Shown: positions 17,047 to 26,739 of the stretch, one piece after another
Layout: each line of letters opens with the position of its first letter
How positions within the stretch are numbered: the stretch's first letter is position 1
Source: an uncultured Pelagibacteraceae bacterium
GTDB taxonomy: Bacteria > Pseudomonadota > Alphaproteobacteria > Pelagibacterales > Pelagibacteraceae
Reading direction: 5' to 3'
Assembly (NCBI GenBank): GCA_902552805.1
Contig: CACDIC010000001.1
Coordinates: 1-64,000 of the forward strand
DNA length: 64,000 nucleotides
The notes under the pieces: model-generated
Told to the model about the DNA's origin: nothing
What the model saw: only the letters and a program-made list of their open reading frames with translations
Database searches by the model: none
Made by a program: the position numbers and the translations under genes

Positions 17047-18315
17047 TTAACTCCATTTTTTCTCAAACTTATGTCTTATTATTTGGGCAAATAAATTCAT
17101 TATTATTAAAAAGCCAAGTAAGACCATTATACATGCCGAAACTTTTTCTACAAATCCCCTTTCGGCACTTTCAGCCCAAATATAAATTTGAACTGGTAAG
17201 CTTGCAGCAGGATCCATGGGTGATCCAGGTATCGTGTTAACAAAAGCAACCATTCCAATTAAAATTAAGGGTGCAGTTTCTCCTAAAGCTTGAGCTAAAC
17301 CAATTATTGTTCCTGATAACGTGCCAGGCATAGAGAGAGGAACTGTATGATGCATTGTGGTTTGCATTCGACTTGCTCCCATAGCAAGTGCTGCCTCTCT
17401 TATACTTGGTGGAACTGCTTTTAAAGATGCTCTAGCAGCTATAATTATTGTTGGTAGGGTCATTAAGGACAAAGTGATACCTCCAACTAATGGGGTAGAC
17501 CTTGGTAATTGAAATATAGCCAATAAAACTCCTAACCCTAATAGACCAAAAACTATAGATGGAACCGCTGCTAAGTTGTTTATATTAACTTCAATAAAAT
17601 CAGTAAATCTATTTTTAGGGGCAAATTCTTCAAGATAGATTGCAGCTAGAACCGCAACAGGAAAAGCTATCATTAAACAAACAAGTATAGAAAAAATTGA
17701 GCCCATAAATGAACTTGCTATTCCAGCTAGCTCAGCTTCTCTTGAGTCAGCATTTGTAAAAAAACTTATATTAAATTTACTTTCAACCTTACCATTTGCA
17801 ACAAGTTGATCAAAAATTTTTAATTGATAATCGCTTACTCTTCTTTGGTCTTCAGGTAAATCTCTTGGATAATTTCCTTTAAAGACTTGGTCTAAATCAT
17901 CTGAAGCAGTTAGATAAACTTCCTTTGTTTTTCCTATTAAATTAGGGTCATTTAAAAGTTCATTTTTAATTTCTTTTTCAAAAAAATAAGACACCATTCT
18001 CTTCAATTCATTTTCTTGATCTTCATTGGCGTTTGGATCTAAATCAGCCATTGATTTTAATGCTATATCGTAATAATCAGCGTCCTGTAAATCTTCTTTA
18101 GAAGGATTTTGGTCTAACATCATTAATTCAGCATCGAAAGTTACTGGAACAATAAGCCATGTTTTTTGAAAAGCTGAATAGCCAGTTGAAAAAATTTTAA
18201 AAATAAAGATTGTTAAAAATAAAAGTGCCATAAAAATTGCACTCAGACCGTATAAGCGAAATCGCTGTTCAGCTTTATATCTTTTATTTAATAATTGTTC
18301 TTTATTTTTATTCAT
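17047..18315 (-). CDS. pstA: Phosphate ABC transporter, permease PstA
   Basis: Inner-membrane permease of 422 residues. An N-terminal membrane anchor and a roughly 160-residue extracytoplasmic insert precede the usual five to six membrane helices; the [20 protein letters not shown] segment is the cytoplasmic coupling loop that docks on PstB. The extra N-terminal domain is common in alphaproteobacterial PstA. It overlaps pstC by 8 bases. Confidence 0.93.
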   Translation of the reverse strand: MNKNKEQLLNKRYKAEQRFRLYGLSAIFMALLFLTIFIFKIFSTGYSAFQKTWLIVPVTFDAELMMLDQNPSKEDLQDADYYDIALKSMADLDPNANEDQENELKRMVSYFFEKEIKNELLNDPNLIGKTKEVYLTASDDLDQVFKGNYPRDLPEDQRRVSDYQLKIFDQLVANGKVESKFNISFFTNADSREAELAGIASSFMGSIFSILVCLMIAFPVAVLAAIYLEEFAPKNRFTDFIEVNINNLAAVPSIVFGLLGLGVLLAIFQLPRSTPLVGGITLSLMTLPTIIIAARASLKAVPPSIREAALAMGASRMQTTMHHTVPLSMPGTLSGTIIGLAQALGETAPLILIGMVAFVNTIPGSPMDPAASLPVQIYIWAESAERGFVEKVSACIMVLLGFLIIMNLFAQIIRHKFEKKWS

Positions 18316-19693
18316 ATTTTTCTCTATATTTTTTAACTACTCTCAAGGCCACAATATTTAAACAAAGTGTTACTAAAAATAATGACATACCTAAAGCAAA
18401 AGCAGCTTGCGTTTTTGGGTCGCCAAAAGCTTGGTCACCAATTAGAATAACTACAATTTGAGCTGTAATCGTTGAAGTAGACTCTAAAGGATTTAAAGTT
18501 AAATTAGCAGCTAAACCAGAGGCCATAACAACTATCATTGTTTCTCCAATAGCTCTTGAAACACCAAGTAAAATAGATCCAACTATCCCCGGCAATGCCG
18601 CGGGAAAAATAACTCTCTTAATTGTTTCTGATTTAGTTGCTCCCATAGCGTAACTTCCATCTCTTAAACTTTGAGGCACACTTGTAATTACATCGTCACT
18701 TAAACTTGAAATAAATGGTATAATCATAATACCCATTACCCCTCCTGCTGCTAAAGCACTTTCAGCTGAAACTTCAAGACCCATTGAAGTTCCTAATTCT
18801 TTCAAAAATGGTCCAACAGTTAGGGCAGCAAAAAAACCATAAACAACTGTTGGTATACCAGCTAAAATTTCAATTAATGGTTTTGCATATTGTCTAACTT
18901 TAGTTGATGCATATTCAGCTAAATAAATTCCACTCATTAATCCAATTGGGATAGCAACGCACATAGCAATAAATGCAATAAAAAAAGTACCTGCAAAAAT
19001 AGGGACTGCTCCAAAAGTATCTGAATACATTGTCGGATCTAAAGCCTCAGAAGAATCTCTAACAAAAGCTTTTGCTGGATACCAGTGAGTTCCAAAGACA
19101 AAATCAAATAATGGAATTACTTTAAAAAAATCTATAGTTTGAAATATAAGTGAGAAAACTATTCCAACAGTAGTTAATATTGCAGCTAAAGAAGCTGTAA
19201 ATAAAACTGCGTTCAAAAATTTTTCAACTGGTTCTCTTGTTCTAGAATTAGATGAAATTCTTTTATACGCATAAGCAACAGAGGCAATAATTGCAGATAA
19301 TACTATAACAACTTTTGAACTTTGAGCTATTGATCGAAGACTTAAATATTTTTCAGCTGAAGCTTCAATAAAAGGTGTAATTTCTCCAGTGAATTGCCCT
19401 CGAGACAATGCTTTTGATTTTTCGTATAATAAATTTAATTCATCATCAAGATAACCTTGATTTGAATAATCACTTAAGATTAATAGTTTTACAATTGTGG
19501 GCTCAAAAATTGCCCATAATGAAAAAATTATAAAGGCTGGTATTGCACACCAGATTGCAAGATAATAACCATAAAATTGTGGTAATGCGGTTAATCTTTT
19601 TTTTGTAGATTGAATTGTATATGCTTTTTTGCGTCCAAAATAATAGCTTGTGAAACCTAGAAGAACAATAAATGTAAATAATATTAAGTTCAC
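18308..19693 (-). CDS. pstC: Phosphate ABC transporter, permease PstC
   Basis: Second permease of the importer, 461 residues, with an extended N-terminal region of several hydrophobic segments and an acidic periplasmic stretch before the core. DGSYAMGATKSETIKRVIFPAALP is split here as the coupling loop (SYAMGATKSETIKRV then IFPAALP). It is separated from pstS by an intrinsic terminator, so it is likely expressed by read-through at a lower level than pstS. Confidence 0.93.
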   Translation of the reverse strand: MNLILFTFIVLLGFTSYYFGRKKAYTIQSTKKRLTALPQFYGYYLAIWCAIPAFIIFSLWAIFEPTIVKLLILSDYSNQGYLDDELNLLYEKSKALSRGQFTGEITPFIEASAEKYLSLRSIAQSSKVVIVLSAIIASVAYAYKRISSNSRTREPVEKFLNAVLFTASLAAILTTVGIVFSLIFQTIDFFKVIPLFDFVFGTHWYPAKAFVRDSSEALDPTMYSDTFGAVPIFAGTFFIAFIAMCVAIPIGLMSGIYLAEYASTKVRQYAKPLIEILAGIPTVVYGFFAALTVGPFLKELGTSMGLEVSAESALAAGGVMGIMIIPFISSLSDDVITSVPQSLRDGSYAMGATKSETIKRVIFPAALPGIVGSILLGVSRAIGETMIVVMASGLAANLTLNPLESTSTITAQIVVILIGDQAFGDPKTQAAFALGMSLFLVTLCLNIVALRVVKKYREKYE

Positions 19694-19728
19694 AGAATCT
19701 CCTTAAGTGAGGACTTTACTCTTTTTTT

Positions 19729-19760
19729 AAAAAAAAGGGGTCTAAAAAGACCCCCTTTTT
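19729..19760 (-). terminator. Intrinsic terminator between pstS and pstC
   Basis: Read on the minus strand: GGGGGTCT, loop TTTT, AGACCCC, then eight T. One C is bulged or unpaired. Sitting between pstS and pstC, it would let most transcripts stop after the abundant binding protein while some read through to pstCAB-phoU-phoB. Confidence 0.85.
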
Positions 19761-19784
19761 AATCATTTGTTAACTGAGGAATAA

Positions 19785-20816
19785 TTAATTACCCATAGCA
19801 ACAAGCTTCGTAGCATTAGTTCTAGTTGTTTTATACAACTTAGAGTCTAATGGTACTAAACCAATGTCTGCTAAGTAACCACCTTTTCCAATAGCTTTCT
19901 TAGTTGTGAATTCTTTCACAAACTCATGTAAGCCTGGAATTACTCCAACGTGTGCTTTTTTCACGTAGAAGAATAAAGGTCTAGCAACAGCATAACTGTA
20001 GTCTTGAATAGACTTTAATGACGGTTGTCCACCATCAATACTTGCTGCTTGCAATTTATCTTTTGCAGCTAAGAAATAACTGAAACCAAAGAAACCAAAC
20101 ATTTCTTTATCTTGAGTTAACTTTTGGATGATTAAACTATCGTTTTCTCCAACTTCAATAGCAGCACCATCTTCTCTGTAAAGTTTTTGAGGTTTTTTGT
20201 ATTTTTTATTTCCAGCTTCAAAACCAGCTTTATAAAGAGCTTTAGCTTCTTTAGTCATACCTTTTTTCATTACTAAAGAATTCCAAGCATCTCTAGTTCC
20301 TGATGTTCCTGGTGGGATCATCACTGAAATTTTTTGTTTTGGTAAGCTAGGGTCAATTTGGTCCCAAGTTTTATAAATATTTGGAACTAATTTACCATCA
20401 ACAACTGTATGAGCAGCAAGTGCTAAATATAATTGTTCTTTAGTAAAGTTTACTGGTTTTGCATCTTTGCTGTAAGCTAATGTAATACCATCGTTACCAA
20501 TTACGATCTCAACGATATCATTAACACCATTTTTCTTACATAGAGCTTTTTCTTTATCTTTCATAGCTCTTGATGCATTTGTAATATCTGGATGTTGTTC
20601 ACCTACACCAGCACAGAATAGTTTAGCTCCACCACCAGTACCAGTAGACTCGATTACAGGAGTTTTAAATCCTGAACCACCAAATCTTTCAGCAACAACT
20701 GTTGCATAAGGGAATACTGTAGAAGAACCAACTATCTTAATTTGATCTCTTGCTTGAGCAACAGTTGCAATTGAAAGTGCAACTAAAGAAGCAATTACTA
20801 TAGTTAGTTTTTTCAT
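19785..20816 (-). CDS. pstS: Phosphate ABC transporter, phosphate-binding protein
   Basis: Periplasmic phosphate-binding protein, 343 residues, with a signal peptide (LTIVIASLVALSIATVAQA). The phosphate-contact motifs are GSSTVFPY near residue 31, STGTGGGAKLF, and PPGTSGTRDAWN. In SAR11-type oligotrophs this is usually among the most abundant proteins under phosphate limitation. A Pho-box-like direct repeat lies about 70-87 bases upstream and a terminator follows the gene. Confidence 0.96.
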   Translation of the reverse strand: MKKLTIVIASLVALSIATVAQARDQIKIVGSSTVFPYATVVAERFGGSGFKTPVIESTGTGGGAKLFCAGVGEQHPDITNASRAMKDKEKALCKKNGVNDIVEIVIGNDGITLAYSKDAKPVNFTKEQLYLALAAHTVVDGKLVPNIYKTWDQIDPSLPKQKISVMIPPGTSGTRDAWNSLVMKKGMTKEAKALYKAGFEAGNKKYKKPQKLYREDGAAIEVGENDSLIIQKLTQDKEMFGFFGFSYFLAAKDKLQAASIDGGQPSLKSIQDYSYAVARPLFFYVKKAHVGVIPGLHEFVKEFTTKKAIGKGGYLADIGLVPLDSKLYKTTRTNATKLVAMGN

Positions 20817-20885
20817 TATCTTAATCCTTTCGTTATTTATTAATTAAAAGATGATTGACTCGTATAAATTTATTGAATCTTTAAT

Positions 20886-20903
20886 ATTACAGAATTGTTA
20901 CAC
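20886..20903 (-). promoter_or_regulatory. Pho box upstream of pstS
   Basis: On the minus strand GTGTAAC-AATT-CTGTAAT is a 7-base direct repeat with a 4-base spacer, giving the 11-base period of PhoB half-sites (consensus CTGTCAT-N4-CTGTCAT). It lies 70-87 bases ahead of the pstS start. Confidence 0.7.
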
Positions 20904-20924
20904 TTTTATTAAAAAGGTAACTTT

Positions 20925-21533
20925 TTAGTTGTATTTTTTTGATATAATTATTTGATCAATATCAGTTTCTAAGCCACCAATACATGAAACAGGGTATACC
21001 TGTTCATTAAGAGCTAGTTCTTTGGTTGGACGTAAAGTTATTTCTAGTTTTACTAAGTTTACTAATTCCTCTCTAATTTCTTCATCATATCTCCAGCTTG
21101 GCCATGAACTTGGGGTTGAAAATATAGAGGTTAAATAGCTTGTAGCCATAGTATATCTATAATTACTCAAATTTTCATTCCTCAATAAAAAATCTCTTAC
21201 AGAATTAAAAATATTCCTACATCTAAAAGAATCTGAAAAATAATTTTCCTTCTTGAGATTTCTATTCATAGGAACAGAAACAATTAAATCAATTGAATTT
21301 TTAGAATACGAGGTAACTACGTCTGTATAAAATTCAGCTTCAGTAACTTCTAAATGATCTTTAATAGAAGGATATGAAGTTTTCAAATCTGCCTCTAATC
21401 TAAAAATTCCAATATCAAAAACTGTAAGTTGCTGATTTCTTAATAATGTTGTGATATCTTTAGAAAAAACACTTGTTGTTATAGAGCTTAATAAAAAAGC
21501 AAAAATCAAAATATTTTTGAATATTTTAACCAT
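20925..21533 (-). CDS. Secreted protein of unknown function in the Pho operon
   Basis: No family recognised. The 202-residue product begins with a clear signal peptide (FKNILIFAFLLSSITTSVFS) and the mature part has just two cysteines, C105 and C184, which could form a disulfide. No lipobox is seen, so a soluble periplasmic protein is likely. It lies between phoR and pstS on the same strand, about 90 bases after phoR and 108 before pstS, which suggests a part in phosphate sensing or uptake; this is inference from position only. Confidence 0.72.
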   Translation of the reverse strand: MVKIFKNILIFAFLLSSITTSVFSKDITTLLRNQQLTVFDIGIFRLEADLKTSYPSIKDHLEVTEAEFYTDVVTSYSKNSIDLIVSVPMNRNLKKENYFSDSFRCRNIFNSVRDFLLRNENLSNYRYTMATSYLTSIFSTPSSWPSWRYDEEIREELVNLVKLEITLRPTKELALNEQVYPVSCIGGLETDIDQIIISKKYN

Positions 21534-21623
21534 ATAAAAAAATTAATTAAAAGATTAACATTAATCAAGTAAAGAATTGTTAAAAAAACCTTCTAAAACT
21601 ATTACAATATAATATTTTTTAAT

Positions 21624-22769
21624 TTAAATTTTCGCTGGTAAATAAATTTGAATTTCAGTTCCTTGGTTTTCCTCACTTAGAATCTCATAGTGTCCACGAT
21701 GTTGAGTAACTATATGTTTAACAATAGCTAATCCTAAACCGGTTCCACCAACCTTGTTACTTTGTTCAAGATCTACCCTAAAAAATCTTTCTGTAATTCT
21801 AGAAATATATCTTTGAGGAATGCCAACACCTTCGTCTTTAATACTGATCATAAAATTTTTTTCTAACAATTTACCATCGCTAATTTTGCTTGATATAAAA
21901 ATAGACTTATTTTCCTTTGAATACTTAATTGCATTATCTAAAAGATTAGAAAAAACAGTTTGTAATTTTTTTTCATCTCCAATAACAACTGTTGGATTGG
22001 CGAGAGATAAATTAATATTTAATTTCTTTCTTTTTAAAACAATCTCAAAATTACTGATGATTGTTTTGAAAAGATCATTTATATCAACTAAAGAGTTTGG
22101 CCTTATGTGTTCTTCTAATTCAATTCTTGTTAGTATTAAAAGATCATTAATTAAATTTTCCATTCTATTTGATTGATCAGTCATTATTTTCATAAATTTT
22201 TTTTTAGCCTTTTCATCATCAGACGCTGGGCCCTCAATTGTTTCTAGTGATCCTTTGATTGCCATTAAAGGTGTTCTTAATTCATGGCTTACATTTGCTA
22301 CGAAATCAGTTTTAAATTTTTGTGCTTTTGTAATTTCAGTAAAATCTTTTAAAAATAACACAACAGAATCTGGTTCAGTAAATAAATGAGTTGGACCAGG
22401 AATAATATAAATTTTATAAAACTGATATGATGGCAGGTCTATTTCAACATCAATATTTTTGGTTTTATTTTCTAAGATAGTTTTTTCAATATTATCTATT
22501 AATTCTGGTTTTCGAATTACAGAGGATATGTTTTTATCAATTAAATTACTTCCAAATCTTTTTAATGCACTTGGATTAGCATATTTAATTATGTTAAATT
22601 TATTTAATGCAAAAAACTGATCCTCAAGTTCATCAATAATTACTCTTTTGGTTTTTTCCTCTCTTTTATTAATTATTGTAGCAGTATTTATTGATTTGTT
22701 TTTTTTTTGATTAAGTAAATAGAGGAGATAAATTATAACAACTATAAGTAGAATGATGAAATATTCCAT
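21624..22769 (-). CDS. phoR: Phosphate regulon sensor histidine kinase
   Basis: Membrane histidine kinase of 381 residues. One N-terminal hydrophobic helix (FIILLIVVIIYLLYLL) is followed by a PAS-like domain, the HisKA box VANVSHELRTPLMAIKGS with the phospho-histidine, and the HATPase motifs DNAIKYSKE, DEGVGIP and GGTGLGLAIV. There is almost no periplasmic domain, as in classic PhoR, which senses through PhoU/Pst. It heads the reverse-strand run ending in phoB. Confidence 0.9.
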   Translation of the reverse strand: MEYFIILLIVVIIYLLYLLNQKKNKSINTATIINKREEKTKRVIIDELEDQFFALNKFNIIKYANPSALKRFGSNLIDKNISSVIRKPELIDNIEKTILENKTKNIDVEIDLPSYQFYKIYIIPGPTHLFTEPDSVVLFLKDFTEITKAQKFKTDFVANVSHELRTPLMAIKGSLETIEGPASDDEKAKKKFMKIMTDQSNRMENLINDLLILTRIELEEHIRPNSLVDINDLFKTIISNFEIVLKRKKLNINLSLANPTVVIGDEKKLQTVFSNLLDNAIKYSKENKSIFISSKISDGKLLEKNFMISIKDEGVGIPQRYISRITERFFRVDLEQSNKVGGTGLGLAIVKHIVTQHRGHYEILSEENQGTEIQIYLPAKI

Positions 22770-22834
22770 AAATTTAGACGGCTTAATTTTGCATCATTAC
22801 ACTTTTTAATGCAAATAAATTAAGGAAAAATTAA

Positions 22835-23842
22835 CTAATGATTTGGTGAAATATTGTTAAAAAATATTTTTGCTGTTTCTTCCCAAGTGAATTTTTTTGC
22901 AAATTCAAGACAATCATTTCTATTAACTTTCAAAGCTTTATGAGCTGAAACTTTAAGATCATTATCTAAACAATTTATTTTGGAACCCTCAAATATATCT
23001 TTAGGACCTGGAACAGGATAAGCAGCTACAGGTGTTCCGCAATTTAAAGACTCACAAACTACAATTCCAAATGTATCTGTTTTACTTGGAAATACAAAAA
23101 CATCGGAAGATGCAAAATGAGACGCTAATTCACCGTTTGTTTTTTCTCCTAAAAAAATATCTTTAGGAAATTCTTTTTTTAATTTTTTTAAATCAGGTCC
23201 CTTTCCTATTATCATTTTTGTACCCTCTAAATCACATTCTAAAAAAGCTCTTATGTTTTTTTCAACTGCAACTCTTCCAACATAAATCCAAATTGGTCTT
23301 TTATGTGGTAAATCAATTTTTTTCGGACTCTTAAAAGCTCCATGATTGCCTCCTCTTGTCCAAGTAATCATTTTATTATTATCTATACCTATATCGATTA
23401 ATTCTTTTCTCATAGATTCTGTTGTTACTAAGATTCTCTCAGCCTTGTTATGAAAGTTTGCTAAGAATTTTTCAGCCCATTTTGCAGGTATAATAGGAAA
23501 GTAAAGCTTAAGATATTTATCAAATCTTGTATGAAAACTTGTGGTAAACTTTAGTTTATTCTTCAAACAATATCTTCTTGCCATAGTCCCTATAGGACCT
23601 TCAGTAGCTATATGAATTGCATCAGGTTTTATTTTCTTTATTAAGCTACCAACTCTTGGCCAAACATTAATAGATATTCTAATTTCATTATATTTTGGCA
23701 TCGGAAAAGTTAAAAATAATTCTGGTGTGATATATTCTATTCTATGACCTTGTTCTTTTAAAATTTTACCTGTTTCATGCAAGGTTCTTACAACACCATT
23801 TACTTGTGGAAAATATGCATCTGTTGCGATTAAAATTTTCAT
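22835..23842 (-). CDS. agt: GT4-family glycosyltransferase, probable glycolipid synthase
   Basis: GT-B glycosyltransferase of 335 residues. FPQVNGVVRTL at the N-terminus, the sugar-nucleotide domain starting at IWIYVGRVAVEKN, and the E-x7-E region SKTDTFGIVVCES are typical of family GT4 enzymes that glycosylate diacylglycerol. It lies 3 bases after plcP on the same strand, the arrangement described for lipid renovation in phosphate-starved SAR11: PlcP makes diacylglycerol from phospholipid and this enzyme adds a sugar. The sugar (glucose or glucuronate) cannot be read from the sequence. Confidence 0.87.
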   Translation of the reverse strand: MKILIATDAYFPQVNGVVRTLHETGKILKEQGHRIEYITPELFLTFPMPKYNEIRISINVWPRVGSLIKKIKPDAIHIATEGPIGTMARRYCLKNKLKFTTSFHTRFDKYLKLYFPIIPAKWAEKFLANFHNKAERILVTTESMRKELIDIGIDNNKMITWTRGGNHGAFKSPKKIDLPHKRPIWIYVGRVAVEKNIRAFLECDLEGTKMIIGKGPDLKKLKKEFPKDIFLGEKTNGELASHFASSDVFVFPSKTDTFGIVVCESLNCGTPVAAYPVPGPKDIFEGSKINCLDNDLKVSAHKALKVNRNDCLEFAKKFTWEETAKIFFNNISPNH

Positions 23843-23845
23843 TAA

Positions 23846-24658
23846 TTACGAAGCTTTTTTTAAGTCTTCATTTTTAATAGGTTTAATTATTTCTTGAGTG
23901 TCTAAATATTGTTCTCTTATTTTATCCCAATATAATATTTCAAAGCTACCATCGTAATTTTCGGCTAATGCAGTGCAAGATTCTACCCAGTCTCCACAAT
24001 TTAAATAATTGACCCCATTAAAATCTCTATCCTCAGCATGATGGATATGGCCACAAATTATTCCATCAAATTTTTTTCTTTTTGCATAATCTGAGAGTGT
24101 TTTTTCATATTCACCAATATATTTGACGGCGTTCTTAACCTTATATTTTAAATATTTTGCAAGAGACCAATATTCTTTTCCTCTCAAACTTCTAAAGAAA
24201 TTAATTATTACATTTATTTGTAACAATAAATTGTAAGCTATTGATCCAAGTTTAGATAGCCATTTAGCATGTTTCATAACACCATCCCAAGCATCACCAT
24301 GAACAACAACATATTTTTTTCCAGCATTTGTCTCATGAATAACTCTATTAACCATATGGATGTCACCAAAATTCATTGGAATAAATTTTCTTAACATTTC
24401 ATCATGGTTGCCCATAATATAGAAAACTTTAGTGCCATGTCTTGCTTTTCTTAAAATTTTTTGGATTACATCATTATGTTCTTGAGGCCAAAAAAAACTT
24501 TTTTGCATTTCCCAGACATCTATAATGTCTCCTACAAGATAAAGATTTTCAGATCTTGAGTTTTTAAAAAACTCTAAAAGTTTTTTCGCCTGACAACCCT
24601 TGGTACCCAAATGCACATCAGAAATAAAAATGCTTTTGTATTTAAGTATGTTAGGCAT
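23846..24658 (-). CDS. plcP: Metallophosphoesterase, PlcP-type phospholipase C
   Basis: Calcineurin-like phosphoesterase of 270 residues. The metal motifs come in order: ISDVHLG, LVGDIIDVW, MGNHDE, VVHGDAWD and GHIHHAE. It belongs to the LpxH-like group that includes the rhizobial and marine PlcP, which strips the phosphate head group from phospholipids when phosphate is scarce. The 3-base gap to the glycosyltransferase and the Pho-box-like repeat upstream support PlcP over LpxH. It diverges from a diacylglycerol-kinase-family gene. Confidence 0.87.
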   Translation of the reverse strand: MPNILKYKSIFISDVHLGTKGCQAKKLLEFFKNSRSENLYLVGDIIDVWEMQKSFFWPQEHNDVIQKILRKARHGTKVFYIMGNHDEMLRKFIPMNFGDIHMVNRVIHETNAGKKYVVVHGDAWDGVMKHAKWLSKLGSIAYNLLLQINVIINFFRSLRGKEYWSLAKYLKYKVKNAVKYIGEYEKTLSDYAKRKKFDGIICGHIHHAEDRDFNGVNYLNCGDWVESCTALAENYDGSFEILYWDKIREQYLDTQEIIKPIKNEDLKKAS

Positions 24659-24719
24659 TTAAAGACCTATATTTTAATACAACTGTAACACGAATCATGT
24701 ATTTCTTATTTCATTTAAA

Positions 24720-24737
24720 TGTTACAAATTTGTTAAA
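24720..24737. promoter_or_regulatory. Pho-box-like repeat between plcP and the lipid kinase gene
   Basis: On the minus strand TTTAACA-AATT-TGTAACA, two 7-base half-sites 11 bases apart, very like the pstS box. It is about 62 bases from the plcP start and 20 bases from the lipid kinase start. PhoB control of plcP-agt, and perhaps of the divergent gene, is inferred. Confidence 0.55.
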
Positions 24738-24756
24738 AATTTTTTAAGGATTAATT

Positions 24757-25641
24757 ATGTTGTATTGTTTAATTTACAATCAAAACTCTTCCTCTGGAAG
24801 AAAATCAAAATTCATAAATAGGGTTTTATCTAAGTTAAAAGAAAATAATTCAGTAGAATACTTTGAGACCAAAACAATAAATCAAGCTAAGAAAATTTTT
24901 AAAAACTTTAATCAAAAAAATTATGATCGATTAATAGTTGCTGGTGGAGATGGATCTGTTTCTTTTGCAATTAATGAATTAATAAAGAATGATTTTAATT
25001 TTAAAGACGATTTTGCTATAGGCTATATACCTGCTGGGACTGCAAATTTACTGCAAGCTGAATTATCAATGAATAAAAAGATTGATGATATAGTCAATGT
25101 ATTGATTTCTAATAATTATAAATCCTCTAATCTTGTAAAAATTAACGAGAATTATTTCTTTTTAATGGCTGGTATAGGGTGGGATGCAAAAATTGTTCAT
25201 TCAATTAATTCAAAAATTAAAAAAATTCTTGGAAAAGTGATATTTGGTATCAAGGGTTTTCAATATTTCTTATTTATGAATAATAAAAAATTAAATGTTA
25301 CTTTTGATGGACAATTTTATCAAGCAGACTGGATATTATCCTCAAATACCAAATATTACGCTGGACATCATAAAATAAATAAAACAAATATTTTTGAAAA
25401 TAAAATAGTCACATATATATTTAAGGATTTAACTAGGATCAATTTATTATATTCTATATTTTTAATAATTCTTAATGGTGATTTAAGTAAAAATAAAAAT
25501 GTTATTACTACTTATTCACAAAACATTACTATTGATGGAAATGATTTGATACCAGTTCAAATTGATGGAGATAATTTTGGTTCATATAAAAAAATCCAAT
25601 TAAATCTAACAAATAAAAAAGTCAATTTTCTTGTGAAATAA
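24757..25641 (+). CDS. Diacylglycerol kinase family lipid kinase
   Basis: DagK catalytic-domain protein of 294 residues. The nucleotide-binding VAGGDGSVSFAINEL, the GTANLLQAEL substrate motif and the C-terminal VQIDGDNFGSY agree with DgkB/YegS enzymes. It would phosphorylate diacylglycerol or a related lipid, letting diacylglycerol released by PlcP return to phospholipid synthesis. It diverges from plcP across 98 bases and converges with the phosphonate cluster with no gap. The lipid substrate is not certain. Confidence 0.85.
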   Translation: MLYCLIYNQNSSSGRKSKFINRVLSKLKENNSVEYFETKTINQAKKIFKNFNQKNYDRLIVAGGDGSVSFAINELIKNDFNFKDDFAIGYIPAGTANLLQAELSMNKKIDDIVNVLISNNYKSSNLVKINENYFFLMAGIGWDAKIVHSINSKIKKILGKVIFGIKGFQYFLFMNNKKLNVTFDGQFYQADWILSSNTKYYAGHHKINKTNIFENKIVTYIFKDLTRINLLYSIFLIILNGDLSKNKNVITTYSQNITIDGNDLIPVQIDGDNFGSYKKIQLNLTNKKVNFLVK

Positions 25642-26739
25642 TTACTGCGAAATAATATTATAAATATCTTTTTCTCCAATTTTTACAGGATTATTACCAA
25701 GTCTTAATAAATTTATACCTTTTATAATATCATCTGAGCTTTGTTTAATATTGATATTTAGTGTTTGAAGATTATCCTCTAATTTAGCTTGTTTTTTTAT
25801 TAATGATATTTTGGAACTAAAATCATTAATTCCTTGAACATCAAACAGATTAAATATTAAATCAAATCTTTTTTTTAAGTCAAAAGAAGTTTCTGATTTA
25901 TCTTTGTTTTCGTAACTAAATTTAAAAAAACTCTCAAAAAATAAGCCTACAGCGTGACCATGGCTTACATTAAATAAAGAGGTAAAAGGATATGAAACAG
26001 CATGAGGTGCAGTAGTTTTTGATATGTTGATTGCCTTACCAGCTAAATTTGATGCAATAGCCATTTCAGTTGCATTCTTTAAGTTAGGATCATTTAAAAA
26101 AGATATATAACTATTTATTGATACTCTTAAAGATTTAGAAGCATAGTCAACACTTTGATCATTTGATTTTTTAGAAACTAAAGACTCTAAAGCTTGCGCG
26201 ATAGCATCAAAACCTGCTGATGCTTTAATCTTTTCAGGTGCAGAAATCAAAAATTCAGGAATTAAAAAAAAATTATCTGGTATTAATAATTGGCTTTCAA
26301 AAGAATGTTTAATTCCATCGACATAAATAACTGCATTTGAGGTTACTTCAGCTCCAGAACCAGCGGTAGTGGGTATGACAGCTAATTTAGTATATTTATT
26401 TTTAAACGGATAAGAATAATTAACAATTAAATCTGCTAAATCAGATCTTATTTCAACAACATTAGCTATCTTGGCATAGTCAATTACTGCACCACCGCCT
26501 ATCGCAAGAATTAAATTTGGTTTAAAATTTCTTATTTCTTTAATTATTTCGATAAGTTCTTCTAAGATTGGAAGATCAGAATTTTTATAAAAAAATCTTA
26601 TTTCTTTGTTATTTGTATCTTTTTTAAAAAATTTTTCAGCACCAGATGTTATAAAAGATTTTTTTCCACATATAATAAATATTCTTTTAAAGCTAGTATC
26701 ACTAATAAATTTTTTAATATCTTCAATAGAATTAACCAT
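25642..26739 (-). CDS. Iron-type alcohol dehydrogenase, probable phosphonoacetaldehyde reductase
   Basis: Group III (Fe-dependent) alcohol dehydrogenase of 365 residues. The GGGAVIDYAKI nucleotide loop, IPTTAGSGAE and the metal site in FDAIAQALES and VSHGHAVGL are seen. The first metal histidine of the usual D-x3-H is Gln here. Being last in an operon with PEP mutase and phosphonopyruvate decarboxylase, it most likely reduces phosphonoacetaldehyde to 2-hydroxyethylphosphonate, the substrate of methylphosphonate synthase. It overlaps ppd by one base. Confidence 0.83.
   Translation of the reverse strand: MVNSIEDIKKFISDTSFKRIFIICGKKSFITSGAEKFFKKDTNNKEIRFFYKNSDLPILEELIEIIKEIRNFKPNLILAIGGGAVIDYAKIANVVEIRSDLADLIVNYSYPFKNKYTKLAVIPTTAGSGAEVTSNAVIYVDGIKHSFESQLLIPDNFFLIPEFLISAPEKIKASAGFDAIAQALESLVSKKSNDQSVDYASKSLRVSINSYISFLNDPNLKNATEMAIASNLAGKAINISKTTAPHAVSYPFTSLFNVSHGHAVGLFFESFFKFSYENKDKSETSFDLKKRFDLIFNLFDVQGINDFSSKISLIKKQAKLEDNLQTLNINIKQSSDDIIKGINLLRLGNNPVKIGEKDIYNIISQ

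Noticed and set aside
22780-22815. GTGTAAT on the minus strand upstream of phoR as a Pho box
   Set aside because: A single half-site with no partner 11 bases away.
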